From JBNGOQ01 sp050589645 (GTDB lineage: Bacteria > Bacteroidota > Bacteroidia > Flavobacteriales > Flavobacteriaceae), in the NCBI RefSeq assembly GCF_050589645.1, contig NZ_JBNGOQ010000002.1, positions 806,001-870,000 on the forward strand: a DNA stretch of 64,000 nucleotides, given 5' to 3'. This document shows, one piece after another, positions 45,181 through 54,553 of this stretch; the first letter of the stretch is position 1, and every line of letters begins with the position of its first letter. The position numbers and the translations under genes are program-made. The notes under the pieces are model-generated. The model worked only from the letters and a program-made list of their open reading frames with translations. It was not told the origin of the DNA and ran no database searches.

Positions 45181-46755
45181 TTAGGATTCGAAAATACCAT
45201 CAGTTTGCCTACGGATACCCAAGGGATTGGCTTCCTTGAGTTCTTCCGGCAAGAGGGCATCGGGCCAATCTTGATAGCTTACCGGTCTTGCCCAGCGTTT
45301 TATGGAATGGATGCCCACCGCGGTAAAGCGGCTATCCGTGGAAGCGGGATACGGTCCGCCATGCTGCATGGAAGCACAGACCTCCACGCCGGTGGGTACC
45401 CCGTTGAAGATCAGGCGCCCGACCCTGTTACGCAGGGCCGAAATGACCTTGTCATAGTCCTTTGCCTCGTCCCCCTCGGCAAGTACCGTTCCTGTAAGTT
45501 GTCCTTCGAGTTGGGCAATAATCTGTTCTAGCTCTTCCGCATCCGCACATTGCACAATCAGCGAATAGGGGCCAAAAACTTCTTGGTGCAGCACCGGATG
45601 TTCCAGAAAGCGTTTCCCATCTACCAGCGCCACGGTCTGTCCGGCAAAATTCGTTCCGACTTCCTTGTCGTATCTCGCCAGGACACTTAGGCCCTCCTGG
45701 GACAGGGCCTTCGCCCGGTTCCCTTCATAGTTCTTCCTTATATTGGGATGCAACATACAACTGGGATCGATCTTTAGGATTTCTTCCGCCAAGGTTTCTG
45801 CAAAAGTGCTTAGATTTTGGTCCGCCAACCCCAATAACAGGCCCGGATTGGTACAAAACTGCCCGCTACCCAAAGTGATGGAGCTGGCGTAGGTCTTGGC
45901 CCACTCGTTACCACGGTCCCGGACAGCGTTTGGTAAAAGGACCACCGGATTTACACTCCCCATTTCAGCAAATACGGGAATAGGTTCCCTGCGACGGGAG
46001 GCCAGATCAAATAAGGCTCTTCCGCCCCCAATGCTCCCGGTAAAGCCTACTGCCTTTATTCCGGGATGTTGCACTAGTTGGGTGCCCACGGCAATTCCAC
46101 TACTGTTCAAATTGGAGAAGACCCCTTGGGGCATTCCTGTTTTTTTGGCCGCTCTCACAATGGCGGAAGCTACCAGCTCGCCCGTTCCGGCATGCATGGG
46201 ATGGCTTTTGACTACTACGGGACATCCTGCGGCAAGGGCGGCGGCCGTATCCCCACCGGCCGTGGAATAGGCCAAGGGAAAATTACTGGCGCCGAAGACG
46301 GCGACGGGCCCCAAAGGGACCAACATTTTCCGTAAATCTGGTTTTGGGATGGGCTTGCGGTCCGCTTGTGCCCGATCAATGCTTGCCTCTACCCAGGAGC
46401 TCTCGGCCACCAATTCGGCAAAGGCACGTAGCTGTCCCACCGTTCTACCTCGTTCCCCCCGGGCCCGCCCTTGGGGCAGTCCGGTTTCCGAACAATAGGT
46501 CTGGATCAAAATATCGTCCAAGGCAAGGATCTCATCGGCTATGGCCTGCAAGAACTCCGCTTTCCGATCACCCGATAGTTTTCCGAACTTGTCAAAGGCT
46601 TCCGTGGCCAAGCGGACCGCCTCATCGATCTCTGCCTCCGTGGCCTCGTAAAAGGTAGCGGGATTGGCCCGTTCCGTAAGCGGGTCAAAGGTGGTAAAGG
46701 TTGTTTTTCCGCTGGCGGACAGTTCCTGCCCGATATAGTTTTTTCCCGTTATCAT
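45181..46755 (-). CDS. 2-ketoglutarate semialdehyde dehydrogenase
   Basis: 524 residues, length of the ketoglutarate semialdehyde dehydrogenase subgroup of the aldehyde dehydrogenase superfamily. Catalytic Cys301 (GSGQFCTNPG) and general base Glu264 (VFAEMGSVNP); the cofactor loop FTGSIGGGRALFD is present. It oxidises 2-oxoglutarate semialdehyde to 2-oxoglutarate, the last step of hydroxyproline or pentose/glucarate breakdown. Overlaps the DUF1272 gene by 4 bp (ATGA-type), so translation is coupled. Confidence 0.94.
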   Translation of the reverse strand: MITGKNYIGQELSASGKTTFTTFDPLTERANPATFYEATEAEIDEAVRLATEAFDKFGKLSGDRKAEFLQAIADEILALDDILIQTYCSETGLPQGRARGERGRTVGQLRAFAELVAESSWVEASIDRAQADRKPIPKPDLRKMLVPLGPVAVFGASNFPLAYSTAGGDTAAALAAGCPVVVKSHPMHAGTGELVASAIVRAAKKTGMPQGVFSNLNSSGIAVGTQLVQHPGIKAVGFTGSIGGGRALFDLASRRREPIPVFAEMGSVNPVVLLPNAVRDRGNEWAKTYASSITLGSGQFCTNPGLLLGLADQNLSTFAETLAEEILKIDPSCMLHPNIRKNYEGNRAKALSQEGLSVLARYDKEVGTNFAGQTVALVDGKRFLEHPVLHQEVFGPYSLIVQCADAEELEQIIAQLEGQLTGTVLAEGDEAKDYDKVISALRNRVGRLIFNGVPTGVEVCASMQHGGPYPASTDSRFTAVGIHSIKRWARPVSYQDWPDALLPEELKEANPLGIRRQTDGIFES

Positions 46756-47018
46756 ATTTTTCCTATTCGTCTTAGATGTGCCTGTACATCCACCGGTTTG
46801 TGCACTATTTTTTTGGACACCGGATATTTCTCCAAGAGGTCCTTGGGTCTAACGGGCCGCGGCGTAAAATTGCCCCCGCAATTGGGGCAGACCTCATGCA
46901 GCACATTTTCAACACAATCGCGGCAATACGTACATTCAAAGGTACAGATCATAGCCTCCTCCGAATCATAGGGCAAGGACGTATTGCAATGCTCGCAGGT
47001 AGGCCGTATCGCTAGCAT
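46752..47018 (-). CDS. DUF1272 zinc-binding small protein
   Basis: 88 residues. Cys pairs CEHC, CTYCRDC and CPNCGG with TFECTYCRDCVE match the DUF1272 family, in which the cysteines probably bind zinc. Its role is unknown. It overlaps both neighbours (4 bp and 7 bp), sitting inside a hydroxyproline operon, so it is co-translated with the two catabolic enzymes. That placement is unusual for the family as I know it. Confidence 0.85.
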   Translation of the reverse strand: MLAIRPTCEHCNTSLPYDSEEAMICTFECTYCRDCVENVLHEVCPNCGGNFTPRPVRPKDLLEKYPVSKKIVHKPVDVQAHLRRIGKI

Positions 47019-47935
47019 GGCTGTAGTGCTTTGTAGTTCGGAAGTACCGGTCTTGTCTTTAGTCCTGCCTCAATAATTTGTAATACGCGTTGTCTTTCCG
47101 CTCCCTGCAAGGGTAAGCGCGGTGCCCGCACCTGTTCCGTACCGATCCCCGTGGCCACTTCGGCCAGTTTTATGTTCTGCACCAATTGTGGGCTAATATC
47201 CAATTCCAACAAGGGCAAAAACCAACGGTAAATCTCCAATGCCTCGGCGATTCGTCCTGCATGTGCCAATTCGTAGATGGCGACGGTCTCTTCGGGAAAG
47301 GCACATACCAGTCCGGCCACCCAACCGTCCGCTCCAAGGAGCAAGCTCTCCAATGCCAAGGTATCGACACCGCTGAGAATTTTTAAGCGATCTCCAAAGC
47401 GGTTCCGGATACGGGTGATATTGGAAATATCACGGGTAGATTCCTTTACCGCCTGTATGTTCTTATGCTCCAATAAGGTTTCGAACATGTTGAGCTTCAC
47501 CTCGATCCCATAATCGATGGGATTGTTGTAGACCATGATCGGCATAGCTGTTTCCGCTGCTACAGCTTTAAAATAGGTGACTGTTTCATGATCATTGGCC
47601 TTATACCGCATAGGGGGCAACATCATAAGACCGTTGGCACCATATTTTTCGGCAGTATGGGCCGCTTCAATGGCCCCTTTGGTGGTCTGTTCGGCAATGT
47701 TGATAATAACCGGGACCTTGCCCTGTACCAGGTCTACTGTGGTCTGGATCAGGGTATTCTTTTCGTCATCGGTGAGGGTACTGGCCTCTCCCAAGGTGCC
47801 CCCCAGGATGATCCCGTGTACGCCCGCATCCAATTGTGCCCGGATATTTACACCGAACATTTCCAGGTCCAAAGTGTCTTGCTTCGTGAATTTTGTGGTA
47901 ACCGCAGGCATTACGCCTTTCCAAGCTATCTCCAT
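47012..47935 (-). CDS. DHDPS-family lyase, probable pyrroline-hydroxycarboxylate deaminase
   Basis: 307 residues from the ATG at 47935, which matches the family start (MEIAWKGVMPAVTTKF); the frame runs on to 48091 without similarity. Schiff-base Lys164 (IQAVKESTRD) and Tyr136 (VYNNP) are in place, and GGTLGEASTL is the family substrate loop. Together with the epimerase and semialdehyde dehydrogenase this is best read as the deaminase that converts 1-pyrroline-4-hydroxy-2-carboxylate to 2-oxoglutarate semialdehyde. Other DHDPS-family activities are possible. It appears to be the first gene of the operon. Confidence 0.88.
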   Translation of the reverse strand: MEIAWKGVMPAVTTKFTKQDTLDLEMFGVNIRAQLDAGVHGIILGGTLGEASTLTDDEKNTLIQTTVDLVQGKVPVIINIAEQTTKGAIEAAHTAEKYGANGLMMLPPMRYKANDHETVTYFKAVAAETAMPIMVYNNPIDYGIEVKLNMFETLLEHKNIQAVKESTRDISNITRIRNRFGDRLKILSGVDTLALESLLLGADGWVAGLVCAFPEETVAIYELAHAGRIAEALEIYRWFLPLLELDISPQLVQNIKLAEVATGIGTEQVRAPRLPLQGAERQRVLQIIEAGLKTRPVLPNYKALQPC

Positions 47936-48091
47936 ATCCAAATGTGTTTTATTTCGCCAAAAAATGAGTCTAATTCGCATGCAAAATACGCTTCTTTTTA
48001 CTCTCGGCCAAGTGTTCCTTTTCAACATTTTTGCAGCAATGATTTTGGTCGGGATTTTCTGTTTCCACGCTAAAATTCGTTTTCTTTTCAC

Positions 48092-48099
48092 TATTTTTG
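48092..48099 (+). promoter_or_regulatory. candidate -7 box TATTTTTG before the M28 peptidase
   Basis: Exact match to TAnnTTTG, 30 bp upstream of the start codon; no clear TTG at -33. Confidence 0.35.
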
Positions 48100-48129
48100 G
48101 GAAATTTTACATGAACCAAGGATAAGAAA

Positions 48130-49692
48130 ATGAAGCACCTAGCCTATCTTACAATCGCCCTTGCCCTGGCCTGCAATTCCTCCCAAAAAACGGTAATACC
48201 GACGGATGAAAATGCCGGAACCGCCCAGCCTGAGCTTACCTATGCCAAGACCATAACGGAACAAGAGCTAAAGGACCACCTTTATACCTATGCTTCCGAT
48301 GAATTCGAGGGACGGGAAACAGGTACACCAGGACAAAAAAAGGCAGTGGCCTACATCAAATCGGAATATGAGAAGATGGGCGTCCCTGCCGCCAAGGCCG
48401 ATGGCGACTATTTTCAAAACGTGCCACTACAAACGGGGCAGGCCCCGGAAGGAAATGTCAGCATCAACGGCACTGAATATCCGTTAGGAGAGAGCATAGT
48501 GACCTTTACCCCGGCCAATGGTACTTACAGTGAGCTAGTCTATGTGGGTTATGGTATTGAGCAGGATGACTATTCCGATTACAAAGATTTGGACGTCACG
48601 GGAAAAATTGTGCTGTTTAAGGCTGGAGAGCCCATGGACGGGAATGGTAGTTATACGCTGTCGGGCACGGACCAAAAATCGGCTTGGAGCAGCAGATCGG
48701 AGGCCATTAGCAAGCGCTTTGAGCTTGCTTTGAACAAGGGCGCCAAGGGAGTCATCTATTGGGACGATACCAATTTTGGCCGCATCCAGCGGCGTTTCAA
48801 CAATTTAAAAAATATCAATAAGAGCAAATTGGGACTACAGGATAATGTGGAGCCCGATTTTATAAGCTTTATTGTAAACGGTGATATGGCGCGGCGCCTT
48901 ATGTCCGATATCGCTACCGAACACGCGGCCAGGGTACTTCCTGTTTCACTTTCCTTTGCGGTGGAAAATACCGGCAATGGCGTACAGACCGAAAATGTGG
49001 CGGCCATAATCCGCGGTTCGGAAAAACCCAATGAATACCTGATCATCTCCTCGCATCTAGATCATATTGGGGTGACCGATGAGGGGGAGATCAACAATGG
49101 GGCCGATGATGATGGATCCGGGACCGTGGCGCTCCTGGAGATCGCTGAGGCTTTTAAACAAGCCGCCGATGCGGGTATGGGCCCTAAACGATCCATTATC
49201 TTCCTCCATGTTACGGGAGAAGAAAAGGGGCTTTTAGGCTCGCAGTACTATACGGATGTAGCGCCCATCTTCCCACTTTCACAGACCGTGGCCAATCTGA
49301 ATATCGATATGATCGGGCGCATAGATCCCAAGCGCGATGGGGACCGTAACTATATCTATCTTATCGGTTCGGACAAACTGAGCAGTGACCTGCATCAACT
49401 TTCCGAGGCCATCAATGCCAAGTACACCCAATTGGAACTGGATTATACCTATAACGATGAGAACGACCCCAACCGTTTTTATTTTAGGAGCGATCACTAC
49501 AATTTTGCGAAGAACAATATTCCCATCATTTTCTATTTCAACGGTACCCATGCCGATTACCACCGGCCTACAGACACGGCGGACAAGATCAATTATGACC
49601 TGCTGAGGAACCGTACGCAATTAATTTTTTATACCGCTTGGGAAGTGGCCAACCGCGAGCAGCGTGTGGTGGTGGACAAGGTTGCTAAATAG
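48130..49692 (+). CDS. M28-family metallopeptidase lipoprotein
   Basis: 520 residues. Lipobox ALAC (Cys15). A protease-associated-like insert (about 100-260) precedes the M28 core, with zinc ligands in SSHLDHIGV, NNGADDDGSGTVALLEIA and HVTGEEKGLLGS (catalytic Glu pair), and a further His in FNGTHADYHRPTDT. Such enzymes are aminopeptidases that trim peptides in the periplasm. It is divergent from the hydroxyproline operon; peptide uptake followed by hydroxyproline use is a reasonable link but unproven. Confidence 0.93.
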   Translation: MKHLAYLTIALALACNSSQKTVIPTDENAGTAQPELTYAKTITEQELKDHLYTYASDEFEGRETGTPGQKKAVAYIKSEYEKMGVPAAKADGDYFQNVPLQTGQAPEGNVSINGTEYPLGESIVTFTPANGTYSELVYVGYGIEQDDYSDYKDLDVTGKIVLFKAGEPMDGNGSYTLSGTDQKSAWSSRSEAISKRFELALNKGAKGVIYWDDTNFGRIQRRFNNLKNINKSKLGLQDNVEPDFISFIVNGDMARRLMSDIATEHAARVLPVSLSFAVENTGNGVQTENVAAIIRGSEKPNEYLIISSHLDHIGVTDEGEINNGADDDGSGTVALLEIAEAFKQAADAGMGPKRSIIFLHVTGEEKGLLGSQYYTDVAPIFPLSQTVANLNIDMIGRIDPKRDGDRNYIYLIGSDKLSSDLHQLSEAINAKYTQLELDYTYNDENDPNRFYFRSDHYNFAKNNIPIIFYFNGTHADYHRPTDTADKINYDLLRNRTQLIFYTAWEVANREQRVVVDKVAK

Positions 49693-49793
49693 GTTTCTGG
49701 TTCAAGGTTTAAGGTTTAAAGTTTGAGGTTTGAGATTGATGGTTGTTGGCGAAAGGGTTGAGCTTCTTCGCTCTGAATGACAATACAGAACGA

Positions 49794-49823
49794 TTTGTCA
49801 TTCCGAGCCTGTGAGGAATCTCC
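49794..49823 (+). repeat. 30-bp intergenic repeat, copy 1
   Basis: TTTGTCATTCCGAGCCTGTG plus GAGGAATCTCC-type continuation; the copy at 49936-49965 differs by one base. Similar short repeats are scattered in flavobacterial genomes. Confidence 0.75.
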
Positions 49824-49857
49824 AGTCCCCGGTAGGCGGCTGTCCAAAACTGTCACA

Positions 49858-49918
49858 TCGAGCGCAGTCGAGATGTAATGGAAACTGGAATCCCACAAGA
49901 GTTCTCGACTGCGCTCGA
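49858..49918. repeat. 16-bp inverted repeat with 29-nt loop
   Basis: TCGAGCGCAGTCGAGA (49858-49873) and its complement TCTCGACTGCGCTCGA (49903-49918), flanked by the two 30-bp repeat copies. The four parts together look like one compound mobile-type intergenic unit. Confidence 0.85.
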
Positions 49919-49935
49919 ACGGACAGCGCCCCACA

Positions 49936-49965
49936 TTTGTCATTCCGAGCCTGCGAGGAATCTCC
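49936..49965 (+). repeat. 30-bp intergenic repeat, copy 2
   Basis: Second copy of the repeat at 49794-49823, with CTGCG in place of CTGTG. Confidence 0.75.
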
Positions 49966-50592
49966 GGCACCACTAACTAGCAGCTCTAAACCCATCAACT
50001 CAACATTCATAATTCATTAACTCTTAACTCATTAACTCATCACTGTCCACCGCATTCTGTTTCTAGTTTCAGGTTTATTGCTAATTGTTCACTGTTTACT
50101 GTTCACTGCTAACTGTTCACTGCCCACTAACAACCCTCCACTCCGGGGGCATTCGCGGTCGTATGCAAAATTGTTGATAAAAATACCGATCTTTCTTACA
50201 ATTAAATAAGAAATAAATTATATATTAGGAAAGGTTTTATAACACAAAACAAATATGTAACACTTTTTAAACGAGAACCCCATGAATGTACCCCTTACCA
50301 ACACATGGCACCCGACCCTACTGAAGCAATTAGGACCCAAAAAAAACCTATACCTGATCCCACCGGCCGGCGGCATGGAATTTTCCTCCGCCTAGGTCCT
50401 CCCCTCCCATAACAAGCGTCCCTTTCCCCAGGAAACGGGCACGTGATGAAAACAGCTCTGCACAGCGAACCGCCGTTACTATGAAGTAACGATCAAAAAC
50501 TGTGTACCGCTATCGCATTGGACATTTTCTGTCCCTTGCCCGGGCGGCGTATGCCCTGATCACAGGGAACAAAAACCGATAAAATAACAGTA

Positions 50593-53500
50593 ATGACCAT
50601 GATCAAAAAAGTAATTCCGATTCTTTACCTCTTAAGCGCGGCATTCGGACTGGCGCAGGACAAAAGCTATTTTTCAGAACTCGTACCCCCTAGCCCAGAT
50701 GTTGCCCAGATGGGTACCTATGGGGCTACCCAGGTGGGGAAGTACACCGGGACCGCCAATGTAAATGTGCCCCTGCACAGTATAAGCCTGGATGGCCTGC
50801 AGATCCCCATTGTACTCTCCTATCAGACCGGGGGCATCAAGGTTTCCCAGGAGGCCTCCTGGGTGGGCCTGGGCTGGAACCTCTCGGCCAATGCTGTGAT
50901 TACCCGTGAGATCAACAATTATGATGATCTGGTCAACGGGGAGGGTGCTGTAGGCTACCTATACAGTACCAGCTACAGCCACCCCATTACAAGTACGGAA
51001 GAGACCGCACTCTTTAATGCCTATAGCAGTCCCACCCCCTATGATACGGAACCAGACCTCTTTACAATTAGCCTTTTTGGGGAGTCCGCGCAATTTGTGC
51101 TGCCCAAGAAGGGAGCCGGCAACACGGTAGAGGCAACGGTGTTGAACAGCAAGATACTTAAGGTCTATTACGATACTTCGGCAAAGACCTTTAAGGTGGT
51201 CAATGGCCGTGGTTTTGAGTTCCACTTTGGTAATGGTAGCAATGACATTACCAAGGAATTCACCACTACGTATAGGAGCGTAGGCGGTGCCAGCGTTTCC
51301 ACAGATGCCGGGGCCCTGGCAGACGGGGTGGACTACCAGACGATTGATAACGGTCGTACCAAGCACAAGCTCTCGGCCTGGCATATAGATAAGGTAGTAG
51401 CACCAAGCGGTAGGGAAATTACGTTTACCTACCAAAAGGCCTTTTACTTTGGGTACCCCAACTATGCCGATAGCTATGATTTTAATATCTGTACAGTTAC
51501 CAGCACGCATAACGGTGTGGGCTATCTGGACTACGACGCCACCTACCGTAAAGTGGTATGCGCCATAACAGGTTTCGAAGGACTGCACCTTAAGCAGATC
51601 AGCGGCGATTTTGGAACGGTCGACTTTACGTTGTCCGACCGTTTTGATCTTTCCTCACGCTACCAGACCTCCTCCAATTTTAGTGTCGCGCTTAGTGGAA
51701 ACGTCTTCGCCAACGTGGTAAAGCGCCTTACCGGTATCACGGTGAAAAACGCCAAGAACGAGCAGATCAAGAACATCACCTTTAATCAATCATACTTCAA
51801 TAGCGACCAATCTACGGACACCGGCAGCTACAAAAAGGAAAAGTATATGCGCCTCAAGCTTGATGGGGTCACTGTAAACGATAAGACCTATTCCTTTACC
51901 TATATTCAGCCCAACGATGTACCGGCCAAAGACAGCAAGGCGGTGGATTTCTGGGGCCTTTACAACGGACAGACAAACGCCACCCGTATCCCCTCCTTTG
52001 GACGTCTGGTGCGCTGCGGCAATAACAACAAGGAATATTTCTTCAATATGGAAGGGGCAGACAAGGGCGCCGATATTGCCTATGCAAAGATTGGTCTGCT
52101 CTCCAGGATTACCTATCCCACCAAAGGCTATACCGATTTTGAGTACGAGGCCAACGAGGCATTGATAGACAAGCCTACCCTGGACCCTACCAATCCCCTG
52201 CAGAACTCCACGGACTACAGCTACAACTATCAGTACATCCGAAGGACCTTATCGGACGATTTTCAGCGCCCTCTGGCACTCAATGAGGACTTTGTAATCA
52301 ATACCACCAACGGCCTTCCTTTTGACTACAACTTTGAGGTTACTGCCGATGTCACCTGCGGATTCAACTGTACGGGCGGCTTTACCCAACAGTATGCCGT
52401 ACAGGTGGAAAACCTGGGCACAGGGACCAAGTACTATTTCCATGAATACAACCATCGGGGAGCAGGTAACACCACCACTACGGAGACCTACAGTCTTCCC
52501 AATGGTACCTACCGCATGACAAAGCTGGCCCATATCCAAACTCCCGGAGGGGCGGGCTTTACCGCTAGCGTCGTAGGCGCACAATATACCGCTGCCCCTG
52601 ACGAGGGTTTACTGCCCTTTCTGGAATTCACGGTGGGTGGAGCACGGATTAAATCGGTCACCAACCGGGACGAGGACGGGAGCTTTATCAGTAAGAAACA
52701 ATATATCTACGATCATAGCAAGCTGGGGCAGATCGTTTCCTCGGGCATCCTGATGAACGAACTGGTCTATCATTCCAAATACGGGGTGTTCGATTATTCC
52801 CCCCAGAACTTCCTTCAGGTCTTCACTATGTCTTCCGGCAGTCCATTATCTTTGAAATTTTCGGCCCAGGGCAGCCATATGGGCTATACCCACGTAGAGG
52901 AACAGGACGTTAACAGCACGGGCACCGCCAAAGGCAGGGTCATTACCTCCTATGCCAATGAAAAGAACCAGTTCCTCACCAAATACATAGGGACCACCTT
53001 TGTCATCCATCAGCAATACTACAACGATTATCACAATGTTCCCGGCTATTACGATGTGCACTACGGCAATGCTTACCTTTTGGGCGTACCTCCAATTTCA
53101 TACAGCTATAAGAACGGCTCCGTGGTCCAGGAAGATGTCTTTGATGATAGCGGCAGTGCCTATCCATTAAAGAGCGTGTCCAATACTTATTTTGATTACG
53201 AACTGGATTCCGTTCCGGTATACCGGGCACACTTTTCCCCGGGCGGCCTGGTCACGGACTACGGCTATGGACAGATCGGGAACAACTACCTGCCGAATGC
53301 GAACGAAACCAAGGACTATTTTGGGACCGATTATACCACCACTACGGTAAACCATACCTATGAGACCAGCAGGTACCTGCCCCGGAGCACGGTGACCACC
53401 ACTTCGGAAAGCGGGATTAGTCGCAAGGAAGAACGCTTCTACCCTTTTGACAGTGACCATGGGGTAAGCGCCTATTCCCATATGAGCGATCTGGTCACCG

Positions 53501-54057
53501 AAAACCGGGTCACCGAACCGGTGCTTGTACGGACGTATGAAAACACAACCTTGCTGTCCCAAACGCTCTTTAAGTTCGGGAATTTTTCCGGCAAGTACTG
53601 GCGCACCGAAGTGCTCCAGGCCAAGGACAATGATGCGCTTACCCAACGAATGGACTTTGTTTCCTACGATACCGATGGCAACCTAAGGGAGTACAAACAG
53701 ACCGACGGTACCTCCGTGACCTATGTTTGGGGTTATGACGGTATGTACCCGGTGGCCAAGGTGCAGAACGCCACCTATAGCCAGGTGACCGGGACCGGCG
53801 TCGATCTCACAGTTCTTGACAGCCAGACCAGCACGGACGCCGCAAAGATCACTGAACTCAACAAAATCCGCAATGGATTGGCCAACGCCCTCGTGACCAC
53901 CTACCTCTACAAGCCCGGAGTGGGCATTAGCAGTGTCACCAATCCTAGGGGCTATACCATGAGCTATGAGTACGATACCTCCAACCGCCTCAAGACGGTA
54001 AAGGATACCGATGATAATGTTGTAACGGACTACAATTACCATTTTAAAGGACAATAA
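50593..54057 (+). CDS. secreted RHS/YD-repeat protein without core (upstream component)
   Basis: 1154 residues. Signal peptide (about 1-21, GLA before QD). The N-terminal part (YGATQVGKYTGTANVNVPLH, VGLGWNLSANAVITREI) is the usual start of Bacteroidota RHS proteins of the SpvB/TcB-like shell. Sparse YD repeats appear near the end (SVTYVWGYDGMYPVAKV, GYTMSYEYDTSNRLKTV), and the protein stops just where the RHS core and toxin would follow. The core is supplied by the protein encoded from 54554. Probably both assemble into one exported cage. The start may be the Met at 50599. Confidence 0.85.
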   Translation: MTMIKKVIPILYLLSAAFGLAQDKSYFSELVPPSPDVAQMGTYGATQVGKYTGTANVNVPLHSISLDGLQIPIVLSYQTGGIKVSQEASWVGLGWNLSANAVITREINNYDDLVNGEGAVGYLYSTSYSHPITSTEETALFNAYSSPTPYDTEPDLFTISLFGESAQFVLPKKGAGNTVEATVLNSKILKVYYDTSAKTFKVVNGRGFEFHFGNGSNDITKEFTTTYRSVGGASVSTDAGALADGVDYQTIDNGRTKHKLSAWHIDKVVAPSGREITFTYQKAFYFGYPNYADSYDFNICTVTSTHNGVGYLDYDATYRKVVCAITGFEGLHLKQISGDFGTVDFTLSDRFDLSSRYQTSSNFSVALSGNVFANVVKRLTGITVKNAKNEQIKNITFNQSYFNSDQSTDTGSYKKEKYMRLKLDGVTVNDKTYSFTYIQPNDVPAKDSKAVDFWGLYNGQTNATRIPSFGRLVRCGNNNKEYFFNMEGADKGADIAYAKIGLLSRITYPTKGYTDFEYEANEALIDKPTLDPTNPLQNSTDYSYNYQYIRRTLSDDFQRPLALNEDFVINTTNGLPFDYNFEVTADVTCGFNCTGGFTQQYAVQVENLGTGTKYYFHEYNHRGAGNTTTTETYSLPNGTYRMTKLAHIQTPGGAGFTASVVGAQYTAAPDEGLLPFLEFTVGGARIKSVTNRDEDGSFISKKQYIYDHSKLGQIVSSGILMNELVYHSKYGVFDYSPQNFLQVFTMSSGSPLSLKFSAQGSHMGYTHVEEQDVNSTGTAKGRVITSYANEKNQFLTKYIGTTFVIHQQYYNDYHNVPGYYDVHYGNAYLLGVPPISYSYKNGSVVQEDVFDDSGSAYPLKSVSNTYFDYELDSVPVYRAHFSPGGLVTDYGYGQIGNNYLPNANETKDYFGTDYTTTTVNHTYETSRYLPRSTVTTTSESGISRKEERFYPFDSDHGVSAYSHMSDLVTENRVTEPVLVRTYENTTLLSQTLFKFGNFSGKYWRTEVLQAKDNDALTQRMDFVSYDTDGNLREYKQTDGTSVTYVWGYDGMYPVAKVQNATYSQVTGTGVDLTVLDSQTSTDAAKITELNKIRNGLANALVTTYLYKPGVGISSVTNPRGYTMSYEYDTSNRLKTVKDTDDNVVTDYNYHFKGQ

Positions 54058-54073
54058 CACAATACCGATACCC

Positions 54074-54541
54074 ATGAAAAATCAAAAAAATATCCGTAAT
54101 CCCTATCCATTTTTGTTGACCCTTACGCTAAGTCTGTTCTTTTTGGCAGCGCAGAACTTATCTGCCCAGGGAGATACCCCACATCCGATCGTAGGCACTT
54201 GGACCTTTGACGCCAGCACCTTTGAGACCCGTATGGACCCCGGTGCCAAACAGCGTTTGGATACCCTTCCCGCACAGAAAAACGCCATCAGGGCCTTTTA
54301 TATAGGCAGAACGGAAAGCTTTGCCCCCGATGGAAGTTATTTGATAAGCCTGGCAGATGGTAGTACCCTGGTGGGCCACTGGGCCGCACAGAACAACAAC
54401 ATCGTACAGATAACGACCCCGGACGGGTCGGTCTTCCGCAAGCGGATCTCCTTCCCGGTACCGAACCGGTTGGTGATGGTCAACATTGCTTCCGGGGACA
54501 CCAAGAGCATCATCACCGAAACCTACTTTATTAAAAACTAA
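54074..54541 (+). CDS. small secreted protein between two RHS genes
   Basis: 155 residues. Signal peptide (about 1-33, NLSA before QG). The remainder reads like a lipocalin-like small beta-barrel: HPIVGTWTFDASTF, GHWAAQNNNIVQITTPDGS. It is 16 bp after the first RHS gene and 12 bp before the second, so it is part of the same operon. Function unknown. Confidence 0.75.
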   Translation: MKNQKNIRNPYPFLLTLTLSLFFLAAQNLSAQGDTPHPIVGTWTFDASTFETRMDPGAKQRLDTLPAQKNAIRAFYIGRTESFAPDGSYLISLADGSTLVGHWAAQNNNIVQITTPDGSVFRKRISFPVPNRLVMVNIASGDTKSIITETYFIKN

Positions 54542-54553
54542 AACCGAAAGACC

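Larger units (their letters stand above)
49693..50592. other. repeat-bearing non-coding region
   Basis: 900 bp without a credible gene. It holds short GTTTAAG/TTTAAAG-type runs (49702-49735), two copies of a 30-bp repeat, an inverted repeat, and short direct runs of AACTCATTAACTCAT and GTTCACTG. A 37-codon reading at 50283-50396 was seen but not called. The last part (about 50160-50592) is the leader of the RHS island; AT-rich near 50200-50260. Confidence 0.6.

Noticed and set aside
50283..50396. 37-codon frame upstream of the RHS island
   Set aside because: Short, low-complexity Pro/Leu content and no clear translation start context; could be a leader but support is weak.
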